Assembly: GCA_008931825.1 (NCBI GenBank)
Contig: QXVZ01012861.1
Coordinates: forward strand, 1 to 23,175
Direction of reading: 5' to 3'
From: Phallusia fumigata
Lineage: Eukaryota > Chordata > Ascidiacea > Phlebobranchia > Ascidiidae
DNA length: 23,175 nt
The position numbers and the translations under genes are program-made. Every line of letters starts with the position of its first letter. The stretch's first letter is position 1. The notes under the pieces are model-generated. The model was not told the DNA's origin. It saw only the letters and a program-made list of their open reading frames with translations, and did not search any database. Positions 11,001-23,175 of this stretch are shown in pieces.

Positions 11001-14000
11001 ATGTTCAACAACAGGTGGGAACCATGAAAAAGGCAGCGAAACTGTACGAAGACCGGAATCGCCACGAATGGACGGTGATGGCCTTTACCTTCCGAGCACC
11101 AAGCATCGGTCGTACTGGCGAAGGATGGGCAACTCTATGCGGCGTATGGTTAAAAGAACGCCAAGTCACCTTGAGACTTGTCGCGAGGGACCAGGGCTGT
11201 CGGTACGTTGCCCGACTAAAGTCAAGATGTGCGGTCTTTATACGGTCTTAAGATTTAAGCCAAAAGAAAGCAAGCTTTTAAAATCTCAACACGAGGATGT
11301 CGCAAACCAGTGTCTAACTAACTTTCACATGAAAATAATTTGCCTGACCTTCGACATGAATCCAAATTTTCTGCTCTGAAGTAGTATAAACAAAATAAAC
11401 ATAGTTTAATTCCGCACCAGCCTTAAAGTAATTTTATGAGCGTTTTATTTTGGCCACAGGGGTAAGCGTCTTTTCGAGAAGTAAAAAGGATTTAAAAAAA
11501 ATCGCGTTACTTGCACTTTTAGCCCATTTTCCATTTAGCTGTTGTTGCGCCTTTCATCATTTATTTGGACCCCTCCCCTGTACCCACACAGAGAGTCGGN
11601 GTACAGGTTGGACTTCGGCTTTTGAACTTATGAACGATTATTAAACAACAATTTCGAGCCAGGCCTGTTTACAGACTCATAAAGCTTTAAGAATTATCTC
11701 CCTTTTTTAAGTATTTGTTCATTCGAAATAGGTACGGCGTATCGGCAGTGAAATACTGTATCATAAACCACTGGTTTTCAATCTTTTCAACCTACAGACA
11801 AGTTGTTGGACAAAACTTAAGACGACTTCCTCTTTCAAACAGCAAGTTATTAAAATTTCTCACCTAAAAATTGCTTTAATATAGGAACACTTTAAATCTT
11901 GAAATGTTTCGGTAAGTCAGAGCGTTCAACCATTTTCTTCACATATTTTCCCAAATACAATGCGCTTCTGGAGCCATCCATACCGCCATAACTTTAAATT
12001 TGGGCCTCGAAACTCTGCAGGTGCAAACACGAATGCTTAAACTATGAATTCGTGATTATATGTAGCACATATTGACAATTATGTTTACGATTTCTGGCGC
12101 ATATTGCAAAAAGCGTAAATGAAAATAATTTGCACTGCCAAATTTTTGTCAAGTTTATTTGACGTACATTTCGTTATTTACGGAAAATCCATTTCTTCAA
12201 CTAGTTGGTCGATCGTTGGTAACAAAATAACAACTCCAGCGGCGGTACATCGGTGAACGTGACGTAAAGCATGCCTTGTTAGTTGTAATTTTGCAAAATC
12301 AATACAGTTCGTGGCAGGTAATTACATTGCACACTTTCAGTGACCTGTGCCCTACTAATTCGTTTCTTTCAACCTAAACTTTCCAATACCCAAGATTACC
12401 TTCTGCAGCGCCTTTCAGGCTATAACAAGATTTTCTCTACATGGACTGCAACACTTTTTAACCAGATATAATTGTTTTGTTGTTGGTGCTATTGTTTTGT
12501 TTTATTTTTGCCAAAAACAAAATTCAAAAGGATGTCCGCAAAACATTTTGCTACAACAACGTTCGAATAACTAGTTATGGTTTTATCAAGCTAGGTCGCT
12601 AAAAAACGTGGTTATTTATGAGTACAAATCTGGCAAATAAATTGGCAAAGGGGTAAAATATTAAAAATCGGGTAACGATCACTGGTCTATGCAGAACATA
12701 AAGATCCCAAAATCAACTGATCATAATAACTTTAACGATATCAAGTAAACAGAGTAGTTTTAAATCCCTTGCCACAAGTGTGGCCCTAAGTACAAAACGT
12801 TGACATATAAATTGCACAACGGTTTACTTTTCCATTGAAAGCATATTAGGTTACAAAAGCTGGGTGTTAACCGATTTTCGGTCACAAATCCAGCTAAACA
12901 ACTTAAGGCCTACCGATGAAGTAAACAGACCGCCGTAAGATCGTTTTGTGCAAATTTGACCTTTTTGTCAGCTCTTAAGATTTACATCCTGTTTCATGTT
13001 CATGCACAAGTACAATGTGATAATTTAGGTAGGTTGTCACAAAAAAGTGGATACTTTAAGTATTTGAAGGTATTCCGGAATATTACTTTCATGAATTCAG
13101 AAGTAGCATTGTTTTTTTATTTTTAGCCAAAAACTATTGTGATATTTATATGCTCTATATCTAATGTGTACAAAAACGGCATTGATCCACGTAATTAATG
13201 TCACAATGTTCAACAACAGGTGGGAACCATGAAAAAGGCAGCGACACTGTACGAAGACCGGAATCGCCACGAATGGACGGTGATGGCCTTTACCTTCCGA
13301 GCACCAAGCATCGGTCGTACTGGCGAAGGATGGGCAACTCTATGCGGCGTATGGTTAAAAGGACGCCTAGTCACCTTGAGACTTGTGGCGAGGGACCAGG
13401 GCTGTCGGTACGTTGCCCGACTAAACTCAAGATGTGCGGTCTTTATACGGTCTTAAGATTTAAGCCAAATGAAACCAGGCTATTAAATTCTCGACACGAG
13501 GATGTCGCAAACCAGTGTCTAACTAACTTTCACATGAAAATAATTTGCCTCAGCTTCGACATGAATCCAAATTTTCTGCTCTGAAGTAGTGGAAACAAAA
13601 TAAACTTAGTTTAATTCCGCACCAGCCTTAAAGTAATTTTATGAGCGTTTTATTTTGGCTACAGGGGTAAGTGTCTTTTCGAGAAGGAAGGATTTAAAAA
13701 AATCGCGTTACTTGCACTTTTAGCCCATTTTCCACAGATTTAGCTGTTGTTGCGCCTTTCATCATTTATTTGGACCCCTCCCCTGTACCCACACAGAGAG
13801 TCGGAGTATTATGTCGAACGTGTATTATCAAAAACTCAAGCCGGTCACAACCAGGAGTATATCGGCCATCGCCGCTTTAAGACTTACTTAGAAAGACGTC
13901 AACACTCCGTTTACATTTTCAGGTAGCAGTTCCCAACGCTACGTTAGGTGCTTCGCTGCGTACAACCAAGCAACCCCACCACTGCTACTGCTCTCAGCGC

Positions 14001-15050
14001 TACCCTGGCGGATCGCAGCGCATCGAAGAGGCGATCGCTAGATGGCACGCAAAGAAACGAGTCGTACAAATGTTTATTGTCATACTGGTAAGACATTAAA
14101 TATCTTGTACCACTTTTAACTGCTTTGTGAACTAAATGAAAGTCACTTGCAGATTTTGTACTTTGTTTGCTGGACACCGCTTTACACTATTAACGTGTGG
14201 AGAGCGTTCGACCCGGAAGGTGCAAAGTCGGCGATGGACGGAAACATTCATATTATACACGTAAGTTACTGGATTTAAAACAACTTAAGTAGTTTTGTCA
14301 GGCCATGCTTCCAAAACACATTTTTTACACCTTTTAACATCCGGACACAAGATTTTAGTTTATAATTTTACCCTATCGGTTGCATTACCTCAAGGAAAAC
14401 ACATTTGTTTTGTTCCAGCTTCTGTCCTATGTCTCAACCTGTGTCAATCCGGTTGTTTACTGCTTCATGAACAAGCGCTTTCGGGAAAGCTTCCTATTTG
14501 TGTTCCTGTGTTGTGTGCCGAGATCCTGTCAACCAGAGTTCCATAAGGTAAAAAGTAATTTGTAGGTCACCACTTCTGCACTATAAACGCCTTGCTGATC
14601 GATTACGCCTAGTTAAACTTAAATTGTCACTAAACAAAAACCTTCGGTCCACGAGGCAGAACAAAAACCTAAGTTTTGGTCATGCACGGTTGATCACCAA
14701 TAAAAACAACAAAAACTTAATAATCCAATATTTGCAGTGGTATTTTTCCGATCACTTTAGTTCAAGTGTACATTACGACTTACTAAACATAAATTAAGTG
14801 TTTTATTTTTTTATGATCATGTTACGTTTGTTTAGAATGCGTGGAGGGTCAAACGCGTTCCATTAGGTCGTCCTTTAGGGTAAGTAAAATAGTAAAAACA
14901 AATAAATTGGTATCAAGTTAAGTAAAAATCTGTTTGTTTTTTCAAAGACCACGTCAAGGCTACAACTTACAAGAAAAGCGTTCACCACCCACTCCTGGAA
15001 TAACGAAAAGAGTCGCTATTCGTGTGGATCACGAGTCGCAGCAGTCATAA
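4929..15050 (+). CDS. CCKR: cholecystokinin/cionin receptor-like class A GPCR, 12 exons
   Basis: Seven-transmembrane receptor expected at the plasma membrane for a CCK/gastrin-type peptide (cionin in tunicates). Model exons: 4929-5085, 6063-6311, 6956-7071, 7467-7615, 9280-9413, 9762-9827, 11015-11202 (allelic twin 13220-13407), 13923-14087, 14153-14260, 14419-14547, 14836-14879, 14948-15050. All phases agree and total 535 codons plus stop. Visible hallmarks: N-glycosylation sites N3 and N35; TM1 with VGN; TM2 SDLLLA; TM3 ending in ERF (residues 152-154; ERY in vertebrate CCK receptors); extracellular-loop Cys211-Arg212; TM6 CWTP (414-417) with N422 and R425; TM7 NPVVY (454-458); a Cys475-Cys476 tail pair likely to be palmitoylated. 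The third intracellular loop is long, roughly 140 residues, and coded by several small exons. Closest family by recall is vertebrate CCK1R/CCK2R. Which Ciona paralogue this is cannot be told. Confidence 0.88.
5879..6026. mobile_element. hAT-type MITE-like element in receptor intron 1
   Basis: 148 bases with terminal inverted repeats: left end CAGAGGTTCTCAACTA, right end AGGTTGAGAACCACTG. This is the CAGNGGTTCTCAACC signature of hAT transposons. Flanking 8-mers GCATAGAT and CTATTGAT are a decayed target duplication (5 of 8). No coding capacity. It ends 36 bases before exon 2, close to the branch-point zone. Confidence 0.65.
6063..6311 (+). CDS. CCKR: receptor exon 2: TM1, TM2 and start of TM3
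   Basis: Acceptor TTTACAG, donor GTGAGA. Encodes TM1 (LVGNVLVIITLV), the TVTNCFLLSLSVSDLLLA stretch of TM2, and FVFGLTMCK, where the Cys is the conserved disulfide residue at the top of TM3. Very close to vertebrate CCK receptors in this stretch. Confidence 0.9.
6677..6791. mobile_element. hAT-type MITE-like element in receptor intron 2
   Basis: 115 bases with inverted ends: left CACTGGTCCCAACCTTTTTT, right ending in AAACTACTG; both arms extend into a shared TTTTTGATGT block. The right flank GTCTATAC resembles the nTCTAGAn hAT target preference; the left flank is diverged. Confidence 0.5.
6956..7071 (+). CDS. CCKR: receptor exon 3: TM3 and second intracellular loop
   Basis: Acceptor TTCGCAG, donor GTGTGC. 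Encodes GISVSVSTLTMLSISLERF and the CHPLKSRVWLTRKHA loop. The loop matches the PLQSRVWQT block typical of CCK receptors, and ERF takes the place of ERY. Confidence 0.92.
7467..7615 (+). CDS. CCKR: receptor exon 4: TM4 and second extracellular loop
   Basis: Acceptor TTTCCAG, donor GTTGGT; starts phase 0 and ends phase 2 inside a Trp codon. Contains TM4 with SP (188-189), the loop disulfide Cys211 followed by Arg212, and a sequon NRT at residue 217. In human CCK1R the equivalent Arg binds the sulfated tyrosine of CCK. Confidence 0.85.
8922..9163. mobile_element. hAT-type MITE-like element in receptor intron 4
   Basis: Right end GGTTGGGAACCACTG is a clear hAT terminus. With a left end at 8922 (CAGCGTTTTGCGAC) the flanks GTTTTGAT and GTTTAGAT form a 7-of-8 target duplication. 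A second CAGTGGTTCGCC at 8975 is an alternative left end, but its flank does not match. Lies 116 bases before exon 5. Confidence 0.5.
9280..9413 (+). CDS. CCKR: receptor exon 5: TM5 and start of third intracellular loop
   Basis: Acceptor TTTTCACAG; the first base completes Trp224. Encodes YLFLLISLFVVPGIVMAIAY, the TM5 block with the conserved Pro, then a basic loop start. Ends phase 1 at 9413. The duplicated segment begins just before this donor, at 9408. Confidence 0.9.
9576..9606. mobile_element. hAT-like terminal fragment in receptor intron 5
   Basis: CACTGGTTTTCAATCTTTTC followed by AACCTACAGAC resembles a hAT left end. No matching right end with a target duplication was found nearby, so it is a solo or decayed end. 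The same sequence recurs in the second copy near 11769. Confidence 0.35.
9762..9827 (+). CDS. CCKR: receptor exon 6: small candidate cassette exon in the third loop
   Basis: 66 bases, acceptor TTTTCCCAG, donor GTGCAA. Phase 1 on both sides, so inclusion or skipping keeps the frame. Encodes 21 whole codons rich in Arg, His and Phe (includes FWSHPYRHNFKFGPR). Supported only by splice sites, phase and openness; no family match is expected in this variable loop. The equivalent site in the second copy has lost its AG acceptor. Confidence 0.45.
11015..11202 (+). CDS. CCKR: receptor exon 7: third intracellular loop, first copy
   Basis: Acceptor AACAACAG, donor GTACGT; phase 1 in, phase 0 out. Encodes a basic Ser/Thr-rich loop with RMDGDGLYLPS, recalling the SDGCY(V/L)Q block of vertebrate CCK receptor loops, and RRMVKRTPSHLE. 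An allelic copy lies at 13220-13407. Confidence 0.75.
11600..11600. other. assembly junction (single N)
   Basis: The N separates the end of one copy of the duplicated segment from the beginning of the other. The abrupt restart inside an exon is what a join of two overlapping, unmerged allelic contigs looks like. Confidence 0.85.
11955..12020 (+). pseudogene. second-copy exon 6 without a splice acceptor
   Basis: Identical length and open frame to 9762-9827, with the GTGCAA donor kept, but the base before the exon changes AG to AA. This allele could not use the exon at the same boundary. Confidence 0.5.
13220..13407 (+). CDS. CCKR: receptor exon 7: second (allelic) copy
   Basis: Same length, phase and splice sites as the first copy, differing by Glu to Asp and Arg to Gly replacements (SETV/SDTV, CREG/CGEG). 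Only one of the two should be used in a gene model; including both would repeat 62 residues of the loop. Confidence 0.75.
13923..14087 (+). CDS. CCKR: receptor exon 8: end of third loop and start of TM6
   Basis: Acceptor CATTTTCAG, donor GTAAGA; 55 codons, phase 0 both sides. Ends in HAKKRVVQMFIVIL, matching the AKKRVIRMLIVIVV block at the loop/TM6 boundary of CCK receptors. The preceding loop is Cys/His-rich (HHCYCSQRYPGGSQR). Confidence 0.85.
14153..14260 (+). CDS. CCKR: receptor exon 9: TM6 and third extracellular loop
   Basis: Acceptor CACTTGCAG, donor GTAAGT; 36 codons. Contains CWTP and NVWRAFDP. The Asn and Arg match the CCK1R N333/R336 pair that contacts the amidated C-terminus of CCK. 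This supports a CCK-family ligand. Confidence 0.92.
14419..14547 (+). CDS. CCKR: receptor exon 10: TM7 and helix 8
   Basis: Acceptor TGTTCCAG, donor GTAAAA; 43 codons. Has LLSYVSTCVNPVVYCFMNKR, with NPVVY and the FMNKRFR block typical of CCK receptors, then a CC pair suited to palmitoylation. Reading past the donor would stop five codons later, so a shorter tail is possible if the intron is retained. Confidence 0.92.
14836..14879 (+). CDS. CCKR: receptor exon 11: cytoplasmic tail
   Basis: 44 bases between TTGTTTAG and GTAAGT; phase 0 in, phase 2 out. Encodes NAWRVKRVPLGRPL, basic. Chosen because it links exon 10 and exon 12 in frame. Confidence 0.65.
14948..15050 (+). CDS. CCKR: receptor exon 12: cytoplasmic tail and stop
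   Basis: Acceptor TTTCAAAG. Encodes a polar tail with Ser/Thr-Pro sites (KRSPPTPGITKR) ending DHESQQS and TAA at 15048-15050. An AATAAA follows at 15104-15109. Confidence 0.7.
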
Positions 15051-15103
15051 CTATGTTTTGCAAAGCTCCAGCATTTTTTGTGGTTCTATTGTTGCTTTAC
15101 CGA

Positions 15104-15109
15104 AATAAA
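15104..15109 (+). terminator. polyadenylation signal of the receptor gene
   Basis: AATAAA 54 bases after the receptor stop, followed by TGTCTGTTTTG, a suitable GT-rich downstream element. Confidence 0.6.
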
Positions 15110-15132
15110 TGCAAGAAAATGTCTGTTTTGAC

Positions 15133-15138
15133 TTTATT
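15133..15138 (-). terminator. candidate polyadenylation signal on the - strand, facing the receptor 3' end
   Basis: AATAAA on the - strand, 24 bases from the receptor signal. It could end the convergent aPKC transcript, but the aPKC terminal exon is not visible, so the assignment is weak. Confidence 0.25.
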
Positions 15139-17015
15139 TTCTTGACTTCTGTTAAATCCTTTTATCTTCCACAATTTTTTGTTAGTTCNACACTTAAAGA
15201 CATGCTGCACTTCCATACTCAGAACATGTATATGGAACAAGGTGGCGAAAAAAAGTGGTCAACATGCTACATACTGCTAATAATTTAGAGTGGAATATTA
15301 ACTGCTGGAATTAAATTCAAAATGTTACTGTACTGTGAAGCTAGAATGGTAGTGCATTCAAGTTGAAATGAATTGTTAGAATTTACTTAACTATAGCCTC
15401 CTTTTCCTCGTTTTAGTTCTATTGTGGCTTATTTAACTAGCAAACCTTGTTTTCTCTGTCTTAGCGATTTGTTTCTGAAGCCAATTCGGTACAAGTGCAC
15501 ATTTGTTTGCATAGCATTTATTTCTGTGGCAATGCTGAAAACAAGTCTCTTTCATATTGGTGCTCTACTTAATGTCCAACAAACAATAATTTGCATTTAG
15601 GGCAGTGGAACAAGAATCCTGACCAGATTTTAGGCACCTCTGGTGATAGCTACATTGTTATTTTATTATCTTTCATAACTTCAATGTATTTTATGTGAAT
15701 TTATTTGTGTTATCAAAGATGAATTTTATACAGTAAGTGCAATTAAGGAAAACAAGGTTTTCTTTGTAAATACTAAACCCTTGCAAAATAGAAAACATTT
15801 TGTTATGTTGTCAGCAGAATCGAAATGTAGAAGTAACATGTATGAAATATTATTGCTTATTCTGATTGTACACTATTACTTGACATATTTGCCACAGTTT
15901 GTTAACAGTGGTTGGGACCAATAGTTTTACTTCCTATATACTTGCATCTGTGTAAGTCATTTTTGTTGGGAAAATAAAGTACCTTTATAAAACATAGCGT
16001 ATCATACTTGGTGGGTAGAAAGATGTCATTTTAACAGGGTGTTAGAACAGATGGTGATTATATAGGGCTAAAAGTTACTATCTCAATTCTCTATTTTGTC
16101 TGAAAACGTAAATAACTTTAAATACAGGGATGCCTTGACTGTCAACCACTCATGACCATTGCCTATTCAGGTGTACATCCATCTGTGAATATTGAAAAAA
16201 GACACACCGGTAAAAAGCCAATACATGATTGTATTTGCTCAACAGTTTGTGTTAATATAGCGTGCTTTTTACCAAGAAGTAATATATGAAACATACTAGA
16301 CTAATATTCACTAAAAACAAAGATAGAGCGTACAGGAAAAGGCAGAACAAGCTTGGAGTCAACTTCACAATAAATGTCAAACTCTTGGTCTGTGGCTCAT
16401 TAACGTATCAACACTGCAACAACTGAAATTTATCAATAAAAGGTTCAAGTTAATATGCTACTGATATTATAAAGTGTCATGGTACAGGTTTTTACCTATG
16501 ATGAGCGTAAAGGTTAATGGTCTCACATTGCAACAAATACTATAAATTCTTCCCCTAACATGCCTTAATAAACCATACTCAAGCGTTAAAAGTGCTAATA
16601 AAGCCAGTCTGTCCTAAAGGACCCACAGAAAACAATGACCATTTGTTTGTGAAGTAAAAACATGGATAATGGTGGGACAGCAGCACCAGAATTGGCTCAG
16701 AATAAAACCTCATCAATTCACAATTGACCATGCATGAAAAAATGTTGCGAATAGAAGGAAAGGAAGCGAAAATAGCATCAGCGACATGATCGGTTTAGAA
16801 ATAAGCCAAAACGGCGATAAATAGAATGACGCGAGTTGCAGAAAGGCACCTCTGGGTGATTTCATTATCAAAACAAAAGTAAAAAGATTTTTTTCCAGCG
16901 AAGCAACAAGTACCTATGCATTACAAGCAATAGACAATGACCGCAGCACAGTAACGGCAATTGATTTGAGGATTATGNTAGTGACATAAAAGTTGAAACG
17001 ACATAAATGTCTAAC

Positions 17016-21932
<4,917 letters not shown>

Positions 21933-23011
21933 CCTGGCCAAAGGCCTAACTGTACATCACTATTAACACAACCAAAAAAGGGAAGGCACTTCACAATGAT
22001 TGGTTAACCCTAGTAAAATCCAACCAACAGAAAATATCTGTCATAAAAACAAAGAAACGTTTTTATTGCTTTGAAATCCAACTGTGCCATACTTGTTTTA
22101 CAGACTACTCAGCTGACACTGTCAAGCTAACCATCTGTTAATAAAGAGTAGTAGTAAGCCGGCCGACAGGTCAGACTGCTGCACTGTACAATGTTACAGT
22201 TTTTCATTGAACAACATTAAAAAATGCAGCTTCTCCAATGGTAAGAGCAGCTTTTCTAAAGTTTTGGGAAAGATATCGTCAAATCTTTGGCTTAATAAAA
22301 CATCTTACGTATTTTCGCGTGAGCTATCTGCCGTACTATTCAGACTTGCGGAAAAGGTTCAGCTCTAACGAGTTACATGAAAATTTATTCCAAATGCATC
22401 CCTTCTAAAACTTTTTTGTCATACCTCTCACTTTTTCAAACATTATCTTCTCAAGATTATTTTGAAAAAAATCTCAGTGCTTGTAAAAAGGCATTTTCCC
22501 TTGAATTTTACGACAAATAAATGCAAATATACACGCCCAATAAATCTTCAGCATTCTGCAAAGCAAACAGCGGTTACCATATCGGATGAGAGAAGGTTTT
22601 ATCGCTGTATCTGAAGACAAACTTAAACTATTTACACAAATAAAATATTGACAGGACTACTATTTTTAGTTTAAATGTTCGATTTAAACCATTAAAAACA
22701 CTCTTTTGTTTGTCGGCAATTTTTCACCACCCGATTCAAAGTAAAACCTCAACAGATAAATAGCCTCATTTTCAGTCAGCTTAATTAGCATTTAGGCAAA
22801 TTCCAATCCAAAAAGTAATTACAAAGTGGACAACCACAGCAAAACAATAAATTTGCAATGTTGTCCAAACTAACATTGCAGCATTTGCATGAACACATTC
22901 ATCTAAGCCCACTTGGATTATATTTCGGTTTAAACTGCAAAAACCATTAAATGACAGAAGAGATTTGAACGCAACAAAATTTTAGGCGGATTAATGCACA
23001 CAATAAATAGT
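21933..23011. other. region between the aPKC start and the P450 3' end
   Basis: About 1 kb with no recognisable exon on either strand. It must hold the aPKC promoter or an upstream 5' UTR exon and any P450 3' UTR. No convincing core promoter element was identified. Confidence 0.55.
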
Positions 23012-23175
23012 TTATTCGTCCGTCTTGAGTCTTCGAATTTTGATGTGAATGCCGTTTTCCGAACGCAAAATGAGTCTCGGATTCATCCTAGGTTTGGGAG
23101 TTTCGTCGTCAACAAAGAGCTCGAATTTGCACAAAATCAAACTAAGTGTCACTTTCAGTTCGTTCATTGCAAAGG
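23012..23175 (-). CDS. cytochrome P450, CYP4-like, last exon (partial)
   Basis: Reads from the window edge on the - strand as FAMNELKVTLSLILCKFEL, then NPRLILRSENGIHIKIRRL and a TAA at 23014-23012. In CYP4 enzymes the heme-ligand Cys lies just before FAM, and the C-terminal strand carries the P(E/R)LILR block, so this is the segment immediately after the heme-binding loop. These are ER-anchored monooxygenases that typically hydroxylate fatty acids. The heme Cys and everything upstream lie outside the window. The subfamily cannot be assigned. Confidence 0.85.
   Translation of the reverse strand, partial: FAMNELKVTLSLILCKFELFVDDETPKPRMNPRLILRSENGIHIKIRRLKTDE

Larger units (their letters stand above)
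9408..11599. repeat. first copy of a 2.2 kb near-identical segment
   Basis: Runs from the last bases of receptor exon 5 through exons 6 and 7 to ACAGAGAGTCGG, and is repeated at 11601-13804. It ends exactly at the single N at 11600. Differences from the twin are scattered single-base changes, small indels and one 12-base insertion, about a couple of percent by eye, the pattern of two haplotypes. Confidence 0.9.
11601..13804. repeat. second copy of the 2.2 kb segment
   Basis: Starts with GTACAGGTTGGAC directly after the N, in the last bases of a receptor exon 5 remnant, and continues past 13804 into unique sequence that leads to exon 8. The copy of exon 6 (11955-12020) has CCCAA in place of the CCCAG acceptor. 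A 12-base T/G-rich insertion lies near 12490. Confidence 0.9.
15051..16977. other. gene-free stretch between the convergent receptor and aPKC genes
   Basis: AT-rich, no open frame with coding character on either strand. The expected aPKC C-terminal exons (kinase C-lobe end, AGC tail, hydrophobic motif) were looked for on the - strand and not found. Single Ns lie at 15189 and 16978; either could be an ambiguous base or a contig join. It may be a long aPKC 3' UTR or an intron. Confidence 0.5.

Noticed and set aside
11450..11644. Open frame of 64 codons spanning the N
   Set aside because: It crosses the assembly junction at 11600, joins unrelated sequence to the exon 5 remnant, and its second half is the same intron read-through seen at 9410-9451.
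13650..13670. Two-base micro-exon between TACAG and GTAAGT
   Set aside because: The GTAAGT follows a CAG almost at once, but such an exon is implausibly small and would break the phase between exons 7 and 8.
15625..15645. AGGCACCTCTGG motif shared with 16845-16857
   Set aside because: Too short, and no inverted partner or duplication supports a transposon end.

Overview
The window looks like nuclear DNA of a tunicate, most likely Ciona. The genes are built from short exons with GT-AG introns in AT-rich sequence. One gene is a cholecystokinin/cionin-type receptor and another is an animal atypical protein kinase C. Two near-identical 2.2 kb segments differ by roughly a couple of percent, which fits the high allelic polymorphism of these animals. 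No rRNA, tRNA, CRISPR array or bacterial-style operon was seen.

Layout, left to right. (1) Positions 1-1993, + strand: the last four exons of an unrecognised gene whose predicted protein end is disordered, acidic/basic and Ser-rich. (2) 1994-4900: intergenic, with a possible CRE plus TATA pair near 4548-4570. (3) 4929-15050, + strand: a complete 12-exon class A GPCR of the CCK/gastrin/cionin receptor family, 535 codons plus stop as modelled, all intron phases agreeing. Several hAT-type MITE-like insertions lie in its introns. Its third-intracellular-loop exons occur twice (9408-11599 and 11601-13804) across a single N at 11600. This is best read as two alleles laid end to end by the assembler. 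(4) 15051-16977: no recognisable exon; bounded by single Ns at 15189 and 16978. (5) 21932-17016, - strand: ten exons of an atypical PKC (PB1, pseudosubstrate, kinase). The C1 zinc finger is absent between pseudosubstrate and kinase, and the C-terminal part of the kinase is not in the window. (6) 23175-23012, - strand: the last exon of a CYP4-like cytochrome P450.

The receptor and aPKC genes are convergent. aPKC and the P450 lie in tandem on the - strand. The genes do not form an evident functional cluster; they are ordinary neighbours. The points most worth a second look are the C1-less aPKC, the allelic duplication, and a frame-neutral receptor exon whose splice acceptor is intact in one allele and lost in the other.
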